Shown here one piece after another: positions 52,147 through 60,706 of a DNA stretch of 64,000 bases. Origin of the DNA: Clostridium_AD sp050717535 (lineage in GTDB: Bacteria; Bacillota; Clostridia; Clostridiales; Clostridiaceae); contig NZ_JBOITM010000068.1 of the NCBI RefSeq assembly GCF_050717535.1, positions 1 to 64,000 on the forward strand, written 5' to 3'. The notes beneath the pieces were generated by a model. That model was given only the letters and a program-made list of their open reading frames with translations, was not told where the DNA came from and made no database searches. Each line of letters opens with the position of its first letter. The stretch's first letter is position 1. A program made the position numbers and the translations under genes.

Positions 52147-52482
52147 ATGAAACTAATTGAAAAGAAACTTATACCCTATTCAATTATTTTAGTAGTAGTG
52201 TTTTATTTTATTCCAATTTCTAGAAAAGTTGACACAAGAGTAGAACTTATGATTACTTTGCTTATTTTTTTAAATCCCCTTGCATGTTTGGGAACTGGAG
52301 CAATTTTTGGTCTAAAGCACGGCTTTGAACCATACTTTCTGCTGCTTATAACCTTGCTATTCATTCCCTCTGTTTTTATTTTTTATAACTCTTCCGCCAT
52401 TCTTTATTTTGTACTATATTTGTTCTTTTCTGCCGCGGGACTTGGAATTGGTTGTGGCCTTCGTAAGTTTAGAAAAGCATAA
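52147..52482 (+). CDS. small membrane protein, four helices
   Basis: A 111-residue hydrophobic protein with segments at about 10-23, 33-52, 63-78 and 82-103, ending in a basic LRKFRKA tail. No family recognised. AAAGGAG precedes the ATG. It follows the tandem GNAT gene by 45 bases and may be on the same transcript. Confidence 0.6.
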   Translation: MKLIEKKLIPYSIILVVVFYFIPISRKVDTRVELMITLLIFLNPLACLGTGAIFGLKHGFEPYFLLLITLLFIPSVFIFYNSSAILYFVLYLFFSAAGLGIGCGLRKFRKA

Positions 52483-52539
52483 AAATACATTATATTTTAA
52501 TATAGCATTATTACATTAGGGTTTTTCAAGCTCAAGAGG

Positions 52540-52641
52540 GTGGTTTTTAAAAAGTTAAACATCTTTCCGTTAGTCTTTAGCATTTTACTTTTGTTAGTAG
52601 CATATCTAGTAACCGTAACCATAAATCAATTAATATTTTGA
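52540..52641 (+). CDS. possible 33-residue single-helix peptide
   Basis: From a GTG at 52540 a short frame encodes VFKKLNIFPL followed by one hydrophobic helix (residues of about 10-29). It resembles the first transmembrane segment of a longer protein and may be a remnant. The ribosome site is poor (AAGAGG touching the GTG). Confidence 0.2.
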   Translation: MVFKKLNIFPLVFSILLLLVAYLVTVTINQLIF

Positions 52642-52724
52642 ACTCACGTTAACGTAATTGATTATATATATTTTTTCCAATATAATGAACATAAAAGATA
52701 TATGAGAAGAGGTGCAATTAATAT

Positions 52725-53342
52725 ATGAACTATAATATAGAATTACTAAGGCAAGAAAATTATAAGCCAACATTTTGGTCCGGAGGTATGGCTACAGAAC
52801 TTACAACATATCCGATAAATTCTGATTATGCTAGTAAAAACTTTTTATGGAGGCTGGGAGTCGCTAAAATTGATATACCAGAATCTACTTTTAGTAGTCT
52901 ACCAAAAGTTTCGCGTAAATTCATGGTTATAGAAGGAATAATAACTCTAGACCATGACAATAAGTACAAGAAACTACTTAACTCCTTTGAGCAAGACGAC
53001 TTTATGGGCGATTGGAAAACTAAAAGTTATGGTAAAGCTTCTGTTTTTAATTTAATGACAAAAGAAAATTATAATGGTGAATTACTTCATCTTAATATTA
53101 GTCCACGCAAACAGCTTAAATTCGAATATAAAACTCCATTAAATAAAGATTTAGCAGCAATTTGTTTTTACACTGTAAATGGTGGGTTTAACTCTACTAT
53201 TAATGATAAAGTTTTTAAAACTGTTAAGAATGATTTAATTTTAATTAACTGTGTAAATTCAAGCTATACTAATGAATTTATGCTTTTAAACAATACTTCA
53301 GAAATTACTAATATAATAGTAAGCATAATTTATCGAAATTAG
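52725..53342 (+). CDS. HutD/Ves family protein
   Basis: The 205-residue protein fits the HutD family of cupin-like proteins: PTFWSGGMATELTTYP near the start, FLWRLGVAKIDIPESTFSSLPKVSRKFMVIEGIITL and a C-terminal half with VFNLMTKENYNGELLHLNI. HutD proteins occur with histidine-utilisation genes in some bacteria, but none are here. Exact role unknown. GAGGTG lies about 12 bases before the ATG. Confidence 0.78.
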   Translation: MNYNIELLRQENYKPTFWSGGMATELTTYPINSDYASKNFLWRLGVAKIDIPESTFSSLPKVSRKFMVIEGIITLDHDNKYKKLLNSFEQDDFMGDWKTKSYGKASVFNLMTKENYNGELLHLNISPRKQLKFEYKTPLNKDLAAICFYTVNGGFNSTINDKVFKTVKNDLILINCVNSSYTNEFMLLNNTSEITNIIVSIIYRN

Positions 53343-53693
53343 CTTATCTAACTCTAAATTACTTTTTCATATAATCCTATCGTTTACTCTATTTTGTTAG
53401 TTTCGTCAACTATAGTATTAAAATTTTTGATGGGGTTTTTTATGTCTTAAATTATTCCATCGAACTCACATTTCTTATAGCTATAAAAAGACTTTCTTCA
53501 ATATTAAGAAATACAGCCACCATCAATAACTAATGTTGATACAGTAACTAAACAAGATTCATTTGATAGAAGATCCATTAACGACATTGCCTCCGCCACT
53601 TATAAGCATTTGTTAAATCACATTATTTATACTTAAAAATACTCCCATTACATAATGTTATAAGACTGTAAGGTGCATTCCTAAGTATCGCTT
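53343..53693. other. 351-base gap with a pseudogene fragment
   Basis: Between the HutD-like gene and a small membrane protein gene (convergent). Besides the SDR remnant at 53504-53599 it is AT-rich with no intact frame. No strong terminator hairpin was found. Confidence 0.5.
53504..53599 (-). pseudogene. C-terminal remnant of a short-chain dehydrogenase
   Basis: On the minus strand 31 codons read VAEAMSLMDLLSNES... and then ...TVSTLVIDGGCIS before a TAA. This is the standard end of a classical SDR (the LLSxESxxVTGSxLxVDGG pattern). Upstream the frame meets TAA; a neighbouring frame reads LTNAYK, the residues that normally come just before, so a frameshift is also present. Everything N-terminal is gone. 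Confidence 0.75.
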
Positions 53694-54077
53694 TTATTTT
53701 AATTTACTATATCTATCCTTCCTTATACTCCATCCAATTAGAGCAGATAGTAAACTAAAAATAATAATAACAATAACCAATAATAAGATATGTTCACATC
53801 CATACATGATACTATTATTATCTTTCGAGAGAATAACCAAGATTGACATTCCATAACCGGCAGTATAAATAGCACCAGTTTTAATAATATACGTTAAAAT
53901 GCCCTTTTTTTTCGTTCTTTTCCAAGCTTTAATGAAATTATTATCATCAGAATAAAATAACTTTGTTAATTTATTTGGTTTCATTTCATATTCAGTAATG
54001 AGAATCCGGAAAGTTGCACTCATAATTATAATTATTGTTGTAGAAATAATAAGAACCAATATTACCAACATCCTCAT
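53694..54077 (-). CDS. small membrane protein of unknown function
   Basis: A 127-residue protein with three hydrophobic segments (about 4-25, 62-82 and 93-115) and a basic loop WKRTKKKGIL between the first two. No family recognised. ATG is preceded by an AAGGGG-like site. It stands alone. Confidence 0.55.
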   Translation of the reverse strand: MRMLVILVLIISTTIIIIMSATFRILITEYEMKPNKLTKLFYSDDNNFIKAWKRTKKKGILTYIIKTGAIYTAGYGMSILVILSKDNNSIMYGCEHILLLVIVIIIFSLLSALIGWSIRKDRYSKLK

Positions 54078-54322
54078 AATAATACCCCTTTTTAAAATTT
54101 TTGACTTATATTATTAACTTCTCACCTATCTTAATTTTACAATATTCAACCATTAGAATATTGTTGTTGTACATTACTACCATTTTAGCCTTGGTGGTGT
54201 GTTTAGTCCTAACCTATATATAGATTATAAGTCATAAATTTACACATTACTATATAAAAATAGTTCATTTGCCAATGCTGACGAAAACATTTTATTATGT
54301 GAAGCTTCTTTTATTTCCGTCT

Positions 54323-55315
54323 TTAATTAAGACTGCTTAACCGAATTTTATCAACATGAATAAATTTAATATTAGTATTTTTTAAATAGTTAAGAATTTG
54401 GTCTTTAGATCCCGAAACACAATAATTTTTTGTAGTAAGCACAGAAATTTTCTCTGCATCATTCAAACAATTTTGAAGAAACTCTTTAGAATTAGTAAAC
54501 TCTATACTGCCACTACTAAGCCCCAAGTCTTTCCAAATATAATCAGTATTTAGTAATTCTTGAAGATTAGAAATATATATTTTTTTCAGTTCTTCTTCTG
54601 TCATACCTCTTCGGTCATCAGTATCCTTAAATAAACAACTTAAATTCATACTGATGCCACCTTGAAATTTTAAATTAGGCTGATTTACTTGTAGCCACTC
54701 CAGTGTTATTTTTTCCTTACGGATTTCCGATACAGGTCTTGGATTAATTTCTCCAACGGAAAGATATATCATAGCTGATTTAGGCAATTTTTCTAGTTCT
54801 TTCTTTGTGCTCGGTGATTGTCTTACTTCAAATTGCCCCAACATCTTAGTAACCATATTATTTGTATCCTCTTTTACCTTACAATTCCCCTTAAACATCT
54901 CAATTTTCACATTTTGCCTGCCTATCGAAATAGGTCCTGTATGATCTAGTATCTGCATATTAAACATATATCTAGAGAACCCAACCTTTTCTATCTGAAG
55001 ACTAGCCACCTCATTATATGGATACATAACCTCAAAATATGCCCTGAGAGAAGAAAGCACCTTTGGGTCAGGTTCTTTATTAAGCTTTTCAGGATTTGTA
55101 TAAGCCATATTCATTAATGGGCTGATCATGATAAATACTGCTGCAAGTACAGCAAGAATAGCAAGTGTTGTACGAAAAACTATTTTTCTTATCTTCTTAT
55201 TAATAATTTTTTCAATATCAGATGCTAAGTCCCTACTTTCCGGCATCTCCTCAATTAAACCATGCAGCTCCTTATCCAACTCTTCTTCGGTCATATTCTC
55301 ATTATCTTTCATCAT
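54323..55315 (-). CDS. anti-sigma factor with sigma-regulator N and C domains
   Basis: The 330-residue protein has a cytoplasmic N-terminus (about 1-45) that should hold the sigma factor, one membrane helix (about 50-68) and a large outside domain. The latter matches the sigma factor regulator C-terminal domain: LSSLRAYFEVMYPYNEVASLQIEKVGFSRYMFNMQIL, AMIYLSVGEINPRPVSEI and LNTDYIWKDLGLSSGSIEFTN. It overlaps the sigma gene by four bases, the usual arrangement. The inducing signal is not evident. Confidence 0.85.
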   Translation of the reverse strand: MMKDNENMTEEELDKELHGLIEEMPESRDLASDIEKIINKKIRKIVFRTTLAILAVLAAVFIMISPLMNMAYTNPEKLNKEPDPKVLSSLRAYFEVMYPYNEVASLQIEKVGFSRYMFNMQILDHTGPISIGRQNVKIEMFKGNCKVKEDTNNMVTKMLGQFEVRQSPSTKKELEKLPKSAMIYLSVGEINPRPVSEIRKEKITLEWLQVNQPNLKFQGGISMNLSCLFKDTDDRRGMTEEELKKIYISNLQELLNTDYIWKDLGLSSGSIEFTNSKEFLQNCLNDAEKISVLTTKNYCVSGSKDQILNYLKNTNIKFIHVDKIRLSSLN

Positions 55316-55809
55316 TTTTCCTCCTTTAAACTTTCGATAAGTTTCTTTTTTGCTCTAGATCGAAGCTTCCTAACATATGCCTGAGTTATTCCATGTGTAG
55401 ATGCCATTTCAGCATCCGTAAGCTCAAAATAAATACTTTCAATAAGAATATCTTTCTGCAGTCCAGACAATTTCTGAATTGAATTAAATAACCTACGTTT
55501 TTCTTCCTTTTTAAGAATATCTGATACAATTATATCTGGATTTGTCAGTATATTTTGTTCATCATAAACGGTATCGTTATTTAATACTTCTCTTTTTCGT
55601 TTTCTACAAACATTAAGAAATTCATGCTTCAAAACAATAATAAGCCATGTTTTTATACTTCCAGTGCTCTTATAGCTTAAAAAAGCCTTTACAAAGGTTT
55701 CCTGTAGGAGGTCTTCAGCATCCTGTGTGCTATGTGTCAATGATAATGCATATAGGTAAAGTGGTTTGAAATACAACTGATATATTTTCTTCCATTCATC
55801 TTGTTCCAT
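55312..55809 (-). CDS. ECF-type RNA polymerase sigma factor
   Basis: A 165-residue ECF sigma factor. Region 2 is LYLYALSLTHSTQDAEDLLQETFVKAF (about residues 15-45) and region 4 is DAEMASTHGITQAYVRKLRSRAKKKL (about 130-158). No region 3. It directs transcription of its own operon and a small regulon and is held by the membrane anti-sigma factor encoded next. An AAAGGGGG site precedes the ATG. Confidence 0.9.
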   Translation of the reverse strand: MEQDEWKKIYQLYFKPLYLYALSLTHSTQDAEDLLQETFVKAFLSYKSTGSIKTWLIIVLKHEFLNVCRKRKREVLNNDTVYDEQNILTNPDIIVSDILKKEEKRRLFNSIQKLSGLQKDILIESIYFELTDAEMASTHGITQAYVRKLRSRAKKKLIESLKEEK

Positions 55810-56012
55810 CCTGGGCCCCCTTTCGTATAAATAACACTTAACTTATTACTTTGTGACACCTCATAAATCAAAATTCCCACAAACTAATAAGTCTGAGGGA
55901 ACATCAAGGGATTGAACTGCCATTATAAACATTTGATTGCAAAGTTTTCTTCAGTGTGAATTAGGTCATAGCAAATATAATATTCCTTCTTATTATAAAT
56001 AAATAGCTAAAT

Positions 56013-56783
56013 CTATAACGTTTTATACTCCCAGTGTCTTATTTTACAATATTCCTTAAATCCGATACTATTGTATGCATTTTTGCCCATATCCGAGGCT
56101 TGTAAAACACTATACTTACAACCCAAGTTCTTAGCATCTCTTAATGCCGTTTTTGCAATCAAAGTTCCAAAACCTTTTCTCCTAAATTTATTCGCTGTAC
56201 TGACTAAATAAATTCCTGCAATTGCATCTTTAATATAAAGCATTAAAGTAGCCACAATTTTATCTTTGTAATAGCATCCATAGAATCTAATATCATTTTC
56301 ATTCAGAAACATTTTATATATATGCGAATTTCTTTTCTTTTTGAATGCTTCTTCAGTTATTAATATCCAATCTTCAAGTTCATTAGCACTTTTTATAGTT
56401 CTAATTTTACCTATGCTGTCATTGCTTCCAAATTTGAATGAAGCTAAGTCAATAGCCATCCCAGACTGTTGATAAAACATATCGAAATTGAGACTCTTTA
56501 AATAATCTTCCGAAATTATTGGTTGGTTATATGAATTTATTAATAAGTGCTTCGGAGCTATTTCAAGTTCTATATTTTTACGTAATAGCATGATTACTTC
56601 TTTAATATTAGCTAATGGAATATTCATATCAAAAACTTTATTATACCCTTCAAAATATGAATTCTTAGCCCATGAATAGTTATCCTGTTTTACAACTTCT
56701 CCACAAGATATATTTGCAGCTTTAATACATAAATTGATTAGGTTCTTTTCAATAATAAGTGCGAAATTGTTAGTTTTACACAT
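56013..56783 (-). CDS. GNAT acetyltransferase with N-terminal extension
   Basis: A 256-residue protein. The GNAT core is in the C-terminal half (about 115-250): IAGIYLVSTANKFRRKGFGTLIAKTALRDAKNLG as acetyl-CoA loop and MGKNAYNSIGFKEYCKIRHWEY at the end. The N-terminal half is related to other two-part GNAT proteins of Firmicutes. I start at the ATG at 56783, four bases after AAGGAG; a longer frame begins nine codons earlier without such a site. Substrate unknown. Confidence 0.75.
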   Translation of the reverse strand: MCKTNNFALIIEKNLINLCIKAANISCGEVVKQDNYSWAKNSYFEGYNKVFDMNIPLANIKEVIMLLRKNIELEIAPKHLLINSYNQPIISEDYLKSLNFDMFYQQSGMAIDLASFKFGSNDSIGKIRTIKSANELEDWILITEEAFKKKRNSHIYKMFLNENDIRFYGCYYKDKIVATLMLYIKDAIAGIYLVSTANKFRRKGFGTLIAKTALRDAKNLGCKYSVLQASDMGKNAYNSIGFKEYCKIRHWEYKTL

Positions 56784-56881
56784 AAATCTCCTTTCTATTT
56801 CTAATGACATATGCTTTCTTTAGTAATATTTGCAGCAGTTTATGACTAACTTTAAGCATGTTATATTTTAGTTGTTAATCT

Positions 56882-57430
56882 CTATTTATCTAATAATTTT
56901 CCCATTATTACTGTATTATAATAGTTTCCATCTTTATGAATACGGTCCTTTATTAATAATCCTTCTTCTACAAATCCATATCTCTTATATAACTGAATTG
57001 CTTTTGTATTTGTTTGTACCACAGTTAATGAAATTTTTTCGATTTTCACAGTAGCTGCCCACATAATAACTTTTTCTAGTAGCTTTTTACCAATTCCATA
57101 ACCCCAGTAATCCTTTGATATACATAATCCAAACTCTGCTTTATGTCTAAATCTACTTAGTTTCATTCCTTCTAAGCGGGTAAATCCAACAATTTTACTT
57201 TCTACTTCTGCAACTAAAAATATAGTTTTTTCCGCTATTGCATCTTCATAAATAAGTTTTTCGAAATCTTTTGGTGTTAATAAATCTTCTCCAGATTCCC
57301 TATCAAGATTTTCTGTTTCTCCATCAATTTTAACTCTTAATTTAGATAATTCAATTGCATCATATTTCGTTGGACAACGAAGTGTCCATATTAGATTTTT
57401 GCCCTCTATTCTCTTGTTTTCAATAATCAT
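56882..57430 (-). CDS. GNAT acetyltransferase (RimI/SpeG-like)
   Basis: A complete 182-residue GNAT protein. Motif A is EFGLCISKDYWGYGIGKKLLEKVIMWA (about 95-120), motif B has EKISLTVVQTNTKAIQLYKRYGFVEEGLLIKD, and it ends YNTVIMGKLLDK. The type is close to ribosomal or general amine N-acetyltransferases. GGAGG precedes the ATG. Its intactness contrasts with the broken neighbours downstream. Confidence 0.82.
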   Translation of the reverse strand: MIIENKRIEGKNLIWTLRCPTKYDAIELSKLRVKIDGETENLDRESGEDLLTPKDFEKLIYEDAIAEKTIFLVAEVESKIVGFTRLEGMKLSRFRHKAEFGLCISKDYWGYGIGKKLLEKVIMWAATVKIEKISLTVVQTNTKAIQLYKRYGFVEEGLLIKDRIHKDGNYYNTVIMGKLLDK

Positions 57431-57475
57431 ATATTACCTCCAACAGAATTATTTAAATAAGTCCGTATCTTATTA

Positions 57476-57643
57476 CTACGATGTCATATCCCCATTATCT
57501 TCTAAGTATATGTGCTTGCAACATTTTTCATATAGCTGGCTAGCTTTAATCTTATTCCAGCTGGAATACCCCTACTACTGGGCCATCTGACTACAGTCTG
57601 TACTAACATTTCAAGAAGAAGCCGCTTCTTGTTGCACTCCCAT
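57476..57643 (-). pseudogene. unidentified coding remnant with several stops
   Basis: On the minus strand a frame broken by three stops ends in YSSWNKIKASQLYEK and then CCKHIYLEDN before a TAG. The amino-acid texture looks like a once-real C-terminus, but I do not recognise the family. It lies in the 285-base gap between two GNAT genes. Confidence 0.3.
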
Positions 57644-57715
57644 TAGCCTAATTAGAAGTTTGAATTTTTACAGTAACATCACTATGCCCAGTTTGTTCAC
57701 TAACACAAATTAGAT

Positions 57716-58242
57716 TTATAAATCTATCCAAAATCGTTCAACAACACAATTCTCATCTTTCATTACTACTTCATTTTCTTTTTTTCCACCTTGCGCTAAT
57801 ATAGTTTTCTGAGAAGCAAAATTATCATTATCACAAGTTAGCAAAACTCTACTAATATGTAATATGTCCTTACAATAACTCAATGCTTGTCTTAATTCTT
57901 CTTTTGCATATCCTTTGTTTCTTTCAGACTTTCTTACAGAATATCCTATATGTCCACCATATTGTAAAAGGTAATCATTTAAAAAATGCCTTATTTGTAT
58001 CATTCCTACAATACAATTATCACTTTTCCTAATTGCTAATAATTGCGTTGCTGTAACTTTTTTCCATCTACTTCTTCTGTTTCATTCAATAATGATTTTT
58101 CAATATATTCTTGTGGTGAATTCATATTTCTTAAGAATCCTGTTCCATCCATTGATTCATTATTATAAATAAACTCATCTTTATATGAAAATATGTCATC
58201 ACCATAGTCTATTGACACTTTCTTTAATACTAAATCTTTCAT
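57716..58242 (-). pseudogene. GNAT acetyltransferase with a one-base frameshift
   Basis: Two abutting frames make one normal GNAT protein. The first (58242 to about 58060) encodes MKDLVLKKVSIDYGDD and then NSPQEYIEKSLLNETEEVDGK; the second carries TATQLLAIRKSDNCIVGMIQIRHF and the acetyl-CoA loop GYSVRKSERNKGYAKEELRQAL. The junction is a run of six A (plus-strand T, 58058-58063); one more A would restore a single frame of about 175 residues. It is either a recent pseudogene, a phase-variable tract or a sequencing error. Confidence 0.85.
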
Positions 58243-58342
58243 AAAATCACCTCTACAAATTATTATTTTCTTTATTAAATTGGAATTAAGAAAGATACCA
58301 ACTGTAATTGAGATTGCATTTTAATTTTTTACTCTCCTTTTA

Positions 58343-58570
58343 CTATTTTCTGTAATCCTTTCTGATGAATGGCTCTTCAATACTTTCAGAAATAAGTAAT
58401 TTGTATTTCTGGGGCTGGCGGTATGCGTTGCCATGTACTTCACGACTTCTATACTCTCTGATTTCATCAATAGGAAAATCGGCTATATAAATTCCCTCTT
58501 GTACACCAGCTTCAATAGTAAGCGTATCTCTTGAACCAAAGCCAGAAGGTCTGTACGCAATCCCATCAGA
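58343..58570 (-). pseudogene. C-terminal remnant of a carbon-nitrogen hydrolase
   Basis: On the minus strand 75 open codons (bounded by TAA at 58571-58573) encode DGIAYRPSGFGSRD, then EAGVQEGIYIADFPIDEIREYR and HGNAYRQPQKYKLLI. This is the typical C-terminal end of nitrilase-superfamily proteins. The catalytic Glu, Lys and Cys regions are missing; upstream lies an unrelated DUF5412 gene. Truncated by deletion. Confidence 0.75.
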
Positions 58571-58593
58571 TTACGACATATGAAACCATGACA

Positions 58594-58986
58594 TTAATTT
58601 TTATCCTTTCTCCAATCATATTTACCGTTTGGTAGATCTATTTTATGACCATTAATTATAACAATATCATCATCCTCCCAAGTAATATCTGATTTATCAA
58701 TTTTATAATCCCAGTAAATATTCTTTACCTTATTATTTTTAGTGTTTATTATTAATTCACCTCTAACTGCATAAGCCACTGTTGCCCCACCATTGCAAAG
58801 ATATGTTTTAATAGTATAAGTTCCATTTGATGATGTAGATTGGCATAAATAGTCCCCTGCTGGCAATCTCGTCATACTATAAAACAATGTATGTATAAGG
58901 CCAAAAATTCCTATTGCAATAATAATTAATATTGTTGCTACAACCAATATTATTTTCTTTATATTTATAACCGACACACTCCTCAA
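58594..58986 (-). CDS. DUF5412 family membrane-anchored protein
   Basis: A protein of about 125-130 residues with one N-terminal membrane helix (about 10-33) and an outside domain with LPAGDYLCQSTSSNGTYTIKTYLCNGGATVAYAVRGEL, NIYWDYKI and IVINGHKIDLPNGKYDW, which matches DUF5412. Function unknown. The start is uncertain: the frame opens with TTG at 58986, a GTG lies three codons later, and the only ribosome-like site (GAGGAG) is between them. Confidence 0.75.
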   Translation of the reverse strand: MRSVSVINIKKIILVVATILIIIAIGIFGLIHTLFYSMTRLPAGDYLCQSTSSNGTYTIKTYLCNGGATVAYAVRGELIINTKNNKVKNIYWDYKIDKSDITWEDDDIVIINGHKIDLPNGKYDWRKDKN

Positions 58987-59204
58987 TATTAAATTTTTTT
59001 ATAAGCCACAATATGCTTGTATTTATATATTTGATATTTAAAAATTATTAAGAAATCATTGGGAAGTAACTTGTAAAAGGCTTCTTTTATTTTCTCTGTA
59101 CATAATCCATATGCAGTTAATAATAATCTTTTTATAATAAACATCCTCCATTCTTATCATTTTAGTTTGTATCAACATACCTTGAATAACAAAAATCATT
59201 CTCA

Positions 59205-59414
59205 TTAGTTAATCATATCAATTACACACTTTGCATTTTCTTCAGTAATATCAAACTGCGCATTTGTTCTAACTTAATGAGAATTAATTTCTTCATTCTT
59301 CAAATTTAAATCAAACTCGCACAAGATATCATATAAGCATTGAGAATATCCATCCTTTGGCATCATATTGTCATCAAACCATAATCTCCAGCCAGAAGAC
59401 ATAACAACTGCCAT
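59205..59414 (-). pseudogene. unidentified gene remnant with in-frame stop
   Basis: From a possible ATG at 59414 the frame encodes MAVVMSSGWRLWFDDNMMPK, then GYSQCLYDILCEFDLN and KNEEINSH before a TAA at 59274-59276. The same frame continues as VRTNAQFDITEENAKCVIDMIN to a second stop at 59205. The two halves look like one short protein or C-terminus broken by a nonsense codon. Family not recognised. It begins right after the broken GNAT gene and has no ribosome site. Confidence 0.4.
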
Positions 59415-59424
59415 TTTCTTTGTC

Positions 59425-59811
59425 TTATTCTTTTCGTTTATAAACCAAAGATATTGGACCATCATCGAAACCTAAACTTCTATAGAATTCCTCATTTTTA
59501 ATGCTTCCCCTTAACATGTATGTAACTTGTTTGCTACTATCTAATATCTTATTTATTAAAATTTTGCCAATACCGTTTCTTCTGTATCTCGAATCAACCA
59601 CTACATTATTTATTTGTCCATTAAATACATAATCAGTTGTACACCGAGCAAATCCAATCATTATTTTTCCGTCCCATGCAGTAACTACAATTTGAGAATT
59701 TTGTACCATTGCTTTTAATCTATTAATATCATTAGTTTTATCATTCCATCCTACCTAATTAAAAAAAGTCTGTAATTTATCATAATCAACTATTTTATCT
59801 ATAAAATACAT
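59425..59811 (-). pseudogene. GNAT acetyltransferase with a nonsense codon
   Basis: From ATG 59811 the frame reads MYFIDKIVDYDKLQTFFN, then TAG (59755-59757), then VGWNDKTNDINRLK and a normal small GNAT: IMIGFARCTTDYVFNGQINNVVVDSRYRRNGIGKILINKIL with an intact RRNGIGK acetyl-CoA loop. All in one frame, about 128 codons in total. The stop stands where relatives have a residue before VGW. A shorter product from ATG 59709 would lack the first strand, so activity is doubtful. Confidence 0.8.
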
Positions 59812-59904
59812 AATCATAATATAACTCACTCCCTTCAATTGTTTTTTCAGCTTCTATTTAACTTTTATATAACAACCTTTATAATAAAATCTTAGAAATC
59901 TTCA

Positions 59905-60156
59905 TCATATTTTTATACACAATTCACCTTCTGCTTCTCTACTAAACCTATCAATAAATGAATGTACAAAAGAAACTTTGTCATCAAAAGTTTCATGCGA
60001 TACCTTATAATTAAGTAAATCTCTACATTTTTGAGCTTCAGAGTCAAATTCCTTGTTATAAAATTCAACTGAATTTTGCATTGGCTCGTCTTTATGAGCA
60101 TAATACTGAAAATTCATCCAGATTTCTACAGCACCAAAATGGTCAAGTATATACAA
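59905..60156 (-). CDS. hypothetical protein, probably a 5'-truncated remnant
   Basis: An 83-residue open frame on the minus strand: VEIWMNFQYYAHKDEPMQNS, then FYNKEFDSEAQKCRDLLNY and FVHSFIDRFSREAEGEL. The composition is that of a real soluble helical protein. The only start is a TTG right after a TAA and without ribosome site, so the N-terminal part is probably lost. Family not recognised. Confidence 0.4.
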   Translation of the reverse strand: MYILDHFGAVEIWMNFQYYAHKDEPMQNSVEFYNKEFDSEAQKCRDLLNYKVSHETFDDKVSFVHSFIDRFSREAEGELCIKI

Positions 60157-60239
60157 TTACATATAATATTTTCAATATAAATCTTAACTTCCTTTAATTA
60201 TCTAATGTATATACCGCAATATTTTAGTAATTATCTTAT

Positions 60240-60282
60240 ATAGAAGAACAAGAGGTAAATCACTTACCTCTTGTTCTTCTAT
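60240..60282. repeat. perfect 19-bp inverted repeat at a GNAT stop codon
   Basis: Arms at 60240-60258 and 60264-60282 (ATAGAAGAACAAGAGGTAA) with a 5-base loop that contains the stop codon of the shortened GNAT gene. Neither side has a T-run, so it is not a classical intrinsic terminator, though it may act as one or block exonucleases. Confidence 0.9.
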
Positions 60283-60556
60283 ATTTAAGCACATAAAAAA
60301 CTTCATCTTCTGTTTCTAGTCCATTAATCCTCTGCTTAAATCCAAAACTAGAATATAACCTAGCTGCTACTATACTTTTGGGATGGAAACTCAACCATAT
60401 TTCATTAAAATCATTTTCATTTCTAATCTTATTTAATAACTCAGCAATGGAAACTACATTTGGGTGCGGTAAATATTGCTTTTGCTCATCTTTGATTTTT
60501 AAGTTAACACATTCTCTCCAATTATTTTCATCTATTTTCTTCAAAAATATGTTCAT
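60260..60556 (-). pseudogene. GNAT gene with in-frame deletion of its core
   Basis: The 98-codon frame is open and has GAGGT before its ATG, but it joins the N-terminus (MNIFLKKIDENNWRECVNL and DEQKQYLPHPNVVSIAE) directly to the C-terminal third (LLNKIRNENDFNEIWLSF and PKSIVAARLYSSFGFKQR). Full-length relatives of diamine/spermidine-type GNATs have some 50-60 residues between, with the acetyl-CoA loop. Those are missing, so catalysis by this product is very unlikely. Whether it is translated is unknown. Confidence 0.7.
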
Positions 60557-60706
60557 TGTGATCTACCTCACTTTTTATTTGTTTTTATTACCTTTTTTAA
60601 CTTAATGGCTCATTAACATATGTATTCATACAAAAAATGAAACATTAAATGGTTCATCAGTCATTGCTCAGGTTGATTATTTATTCTGAATAACATCCCA
60701 CAAAGT

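Noticed and set aside
57601..57640. Small hairpin CAAGAAG/CTTCTTG as terminator
   Set aside because: Short, overlapping arms and no T-run; probably part of the decayed coding remnant.
57650..57715. Peptide reading VSEQTGHSDVTVKIQ as a tyrosine-recombinase tail
   Set aside because: It only superficially resembles the LGHSSVTTT motif of integrases; the catalytic Tyr and the rest are absent.
59913..60101. 62-codon minus-strand frame
   Set aside because: Same strand but a shifted frame of the 83-residue hypothetical; Ile/Lys/Leu-rich shadow.
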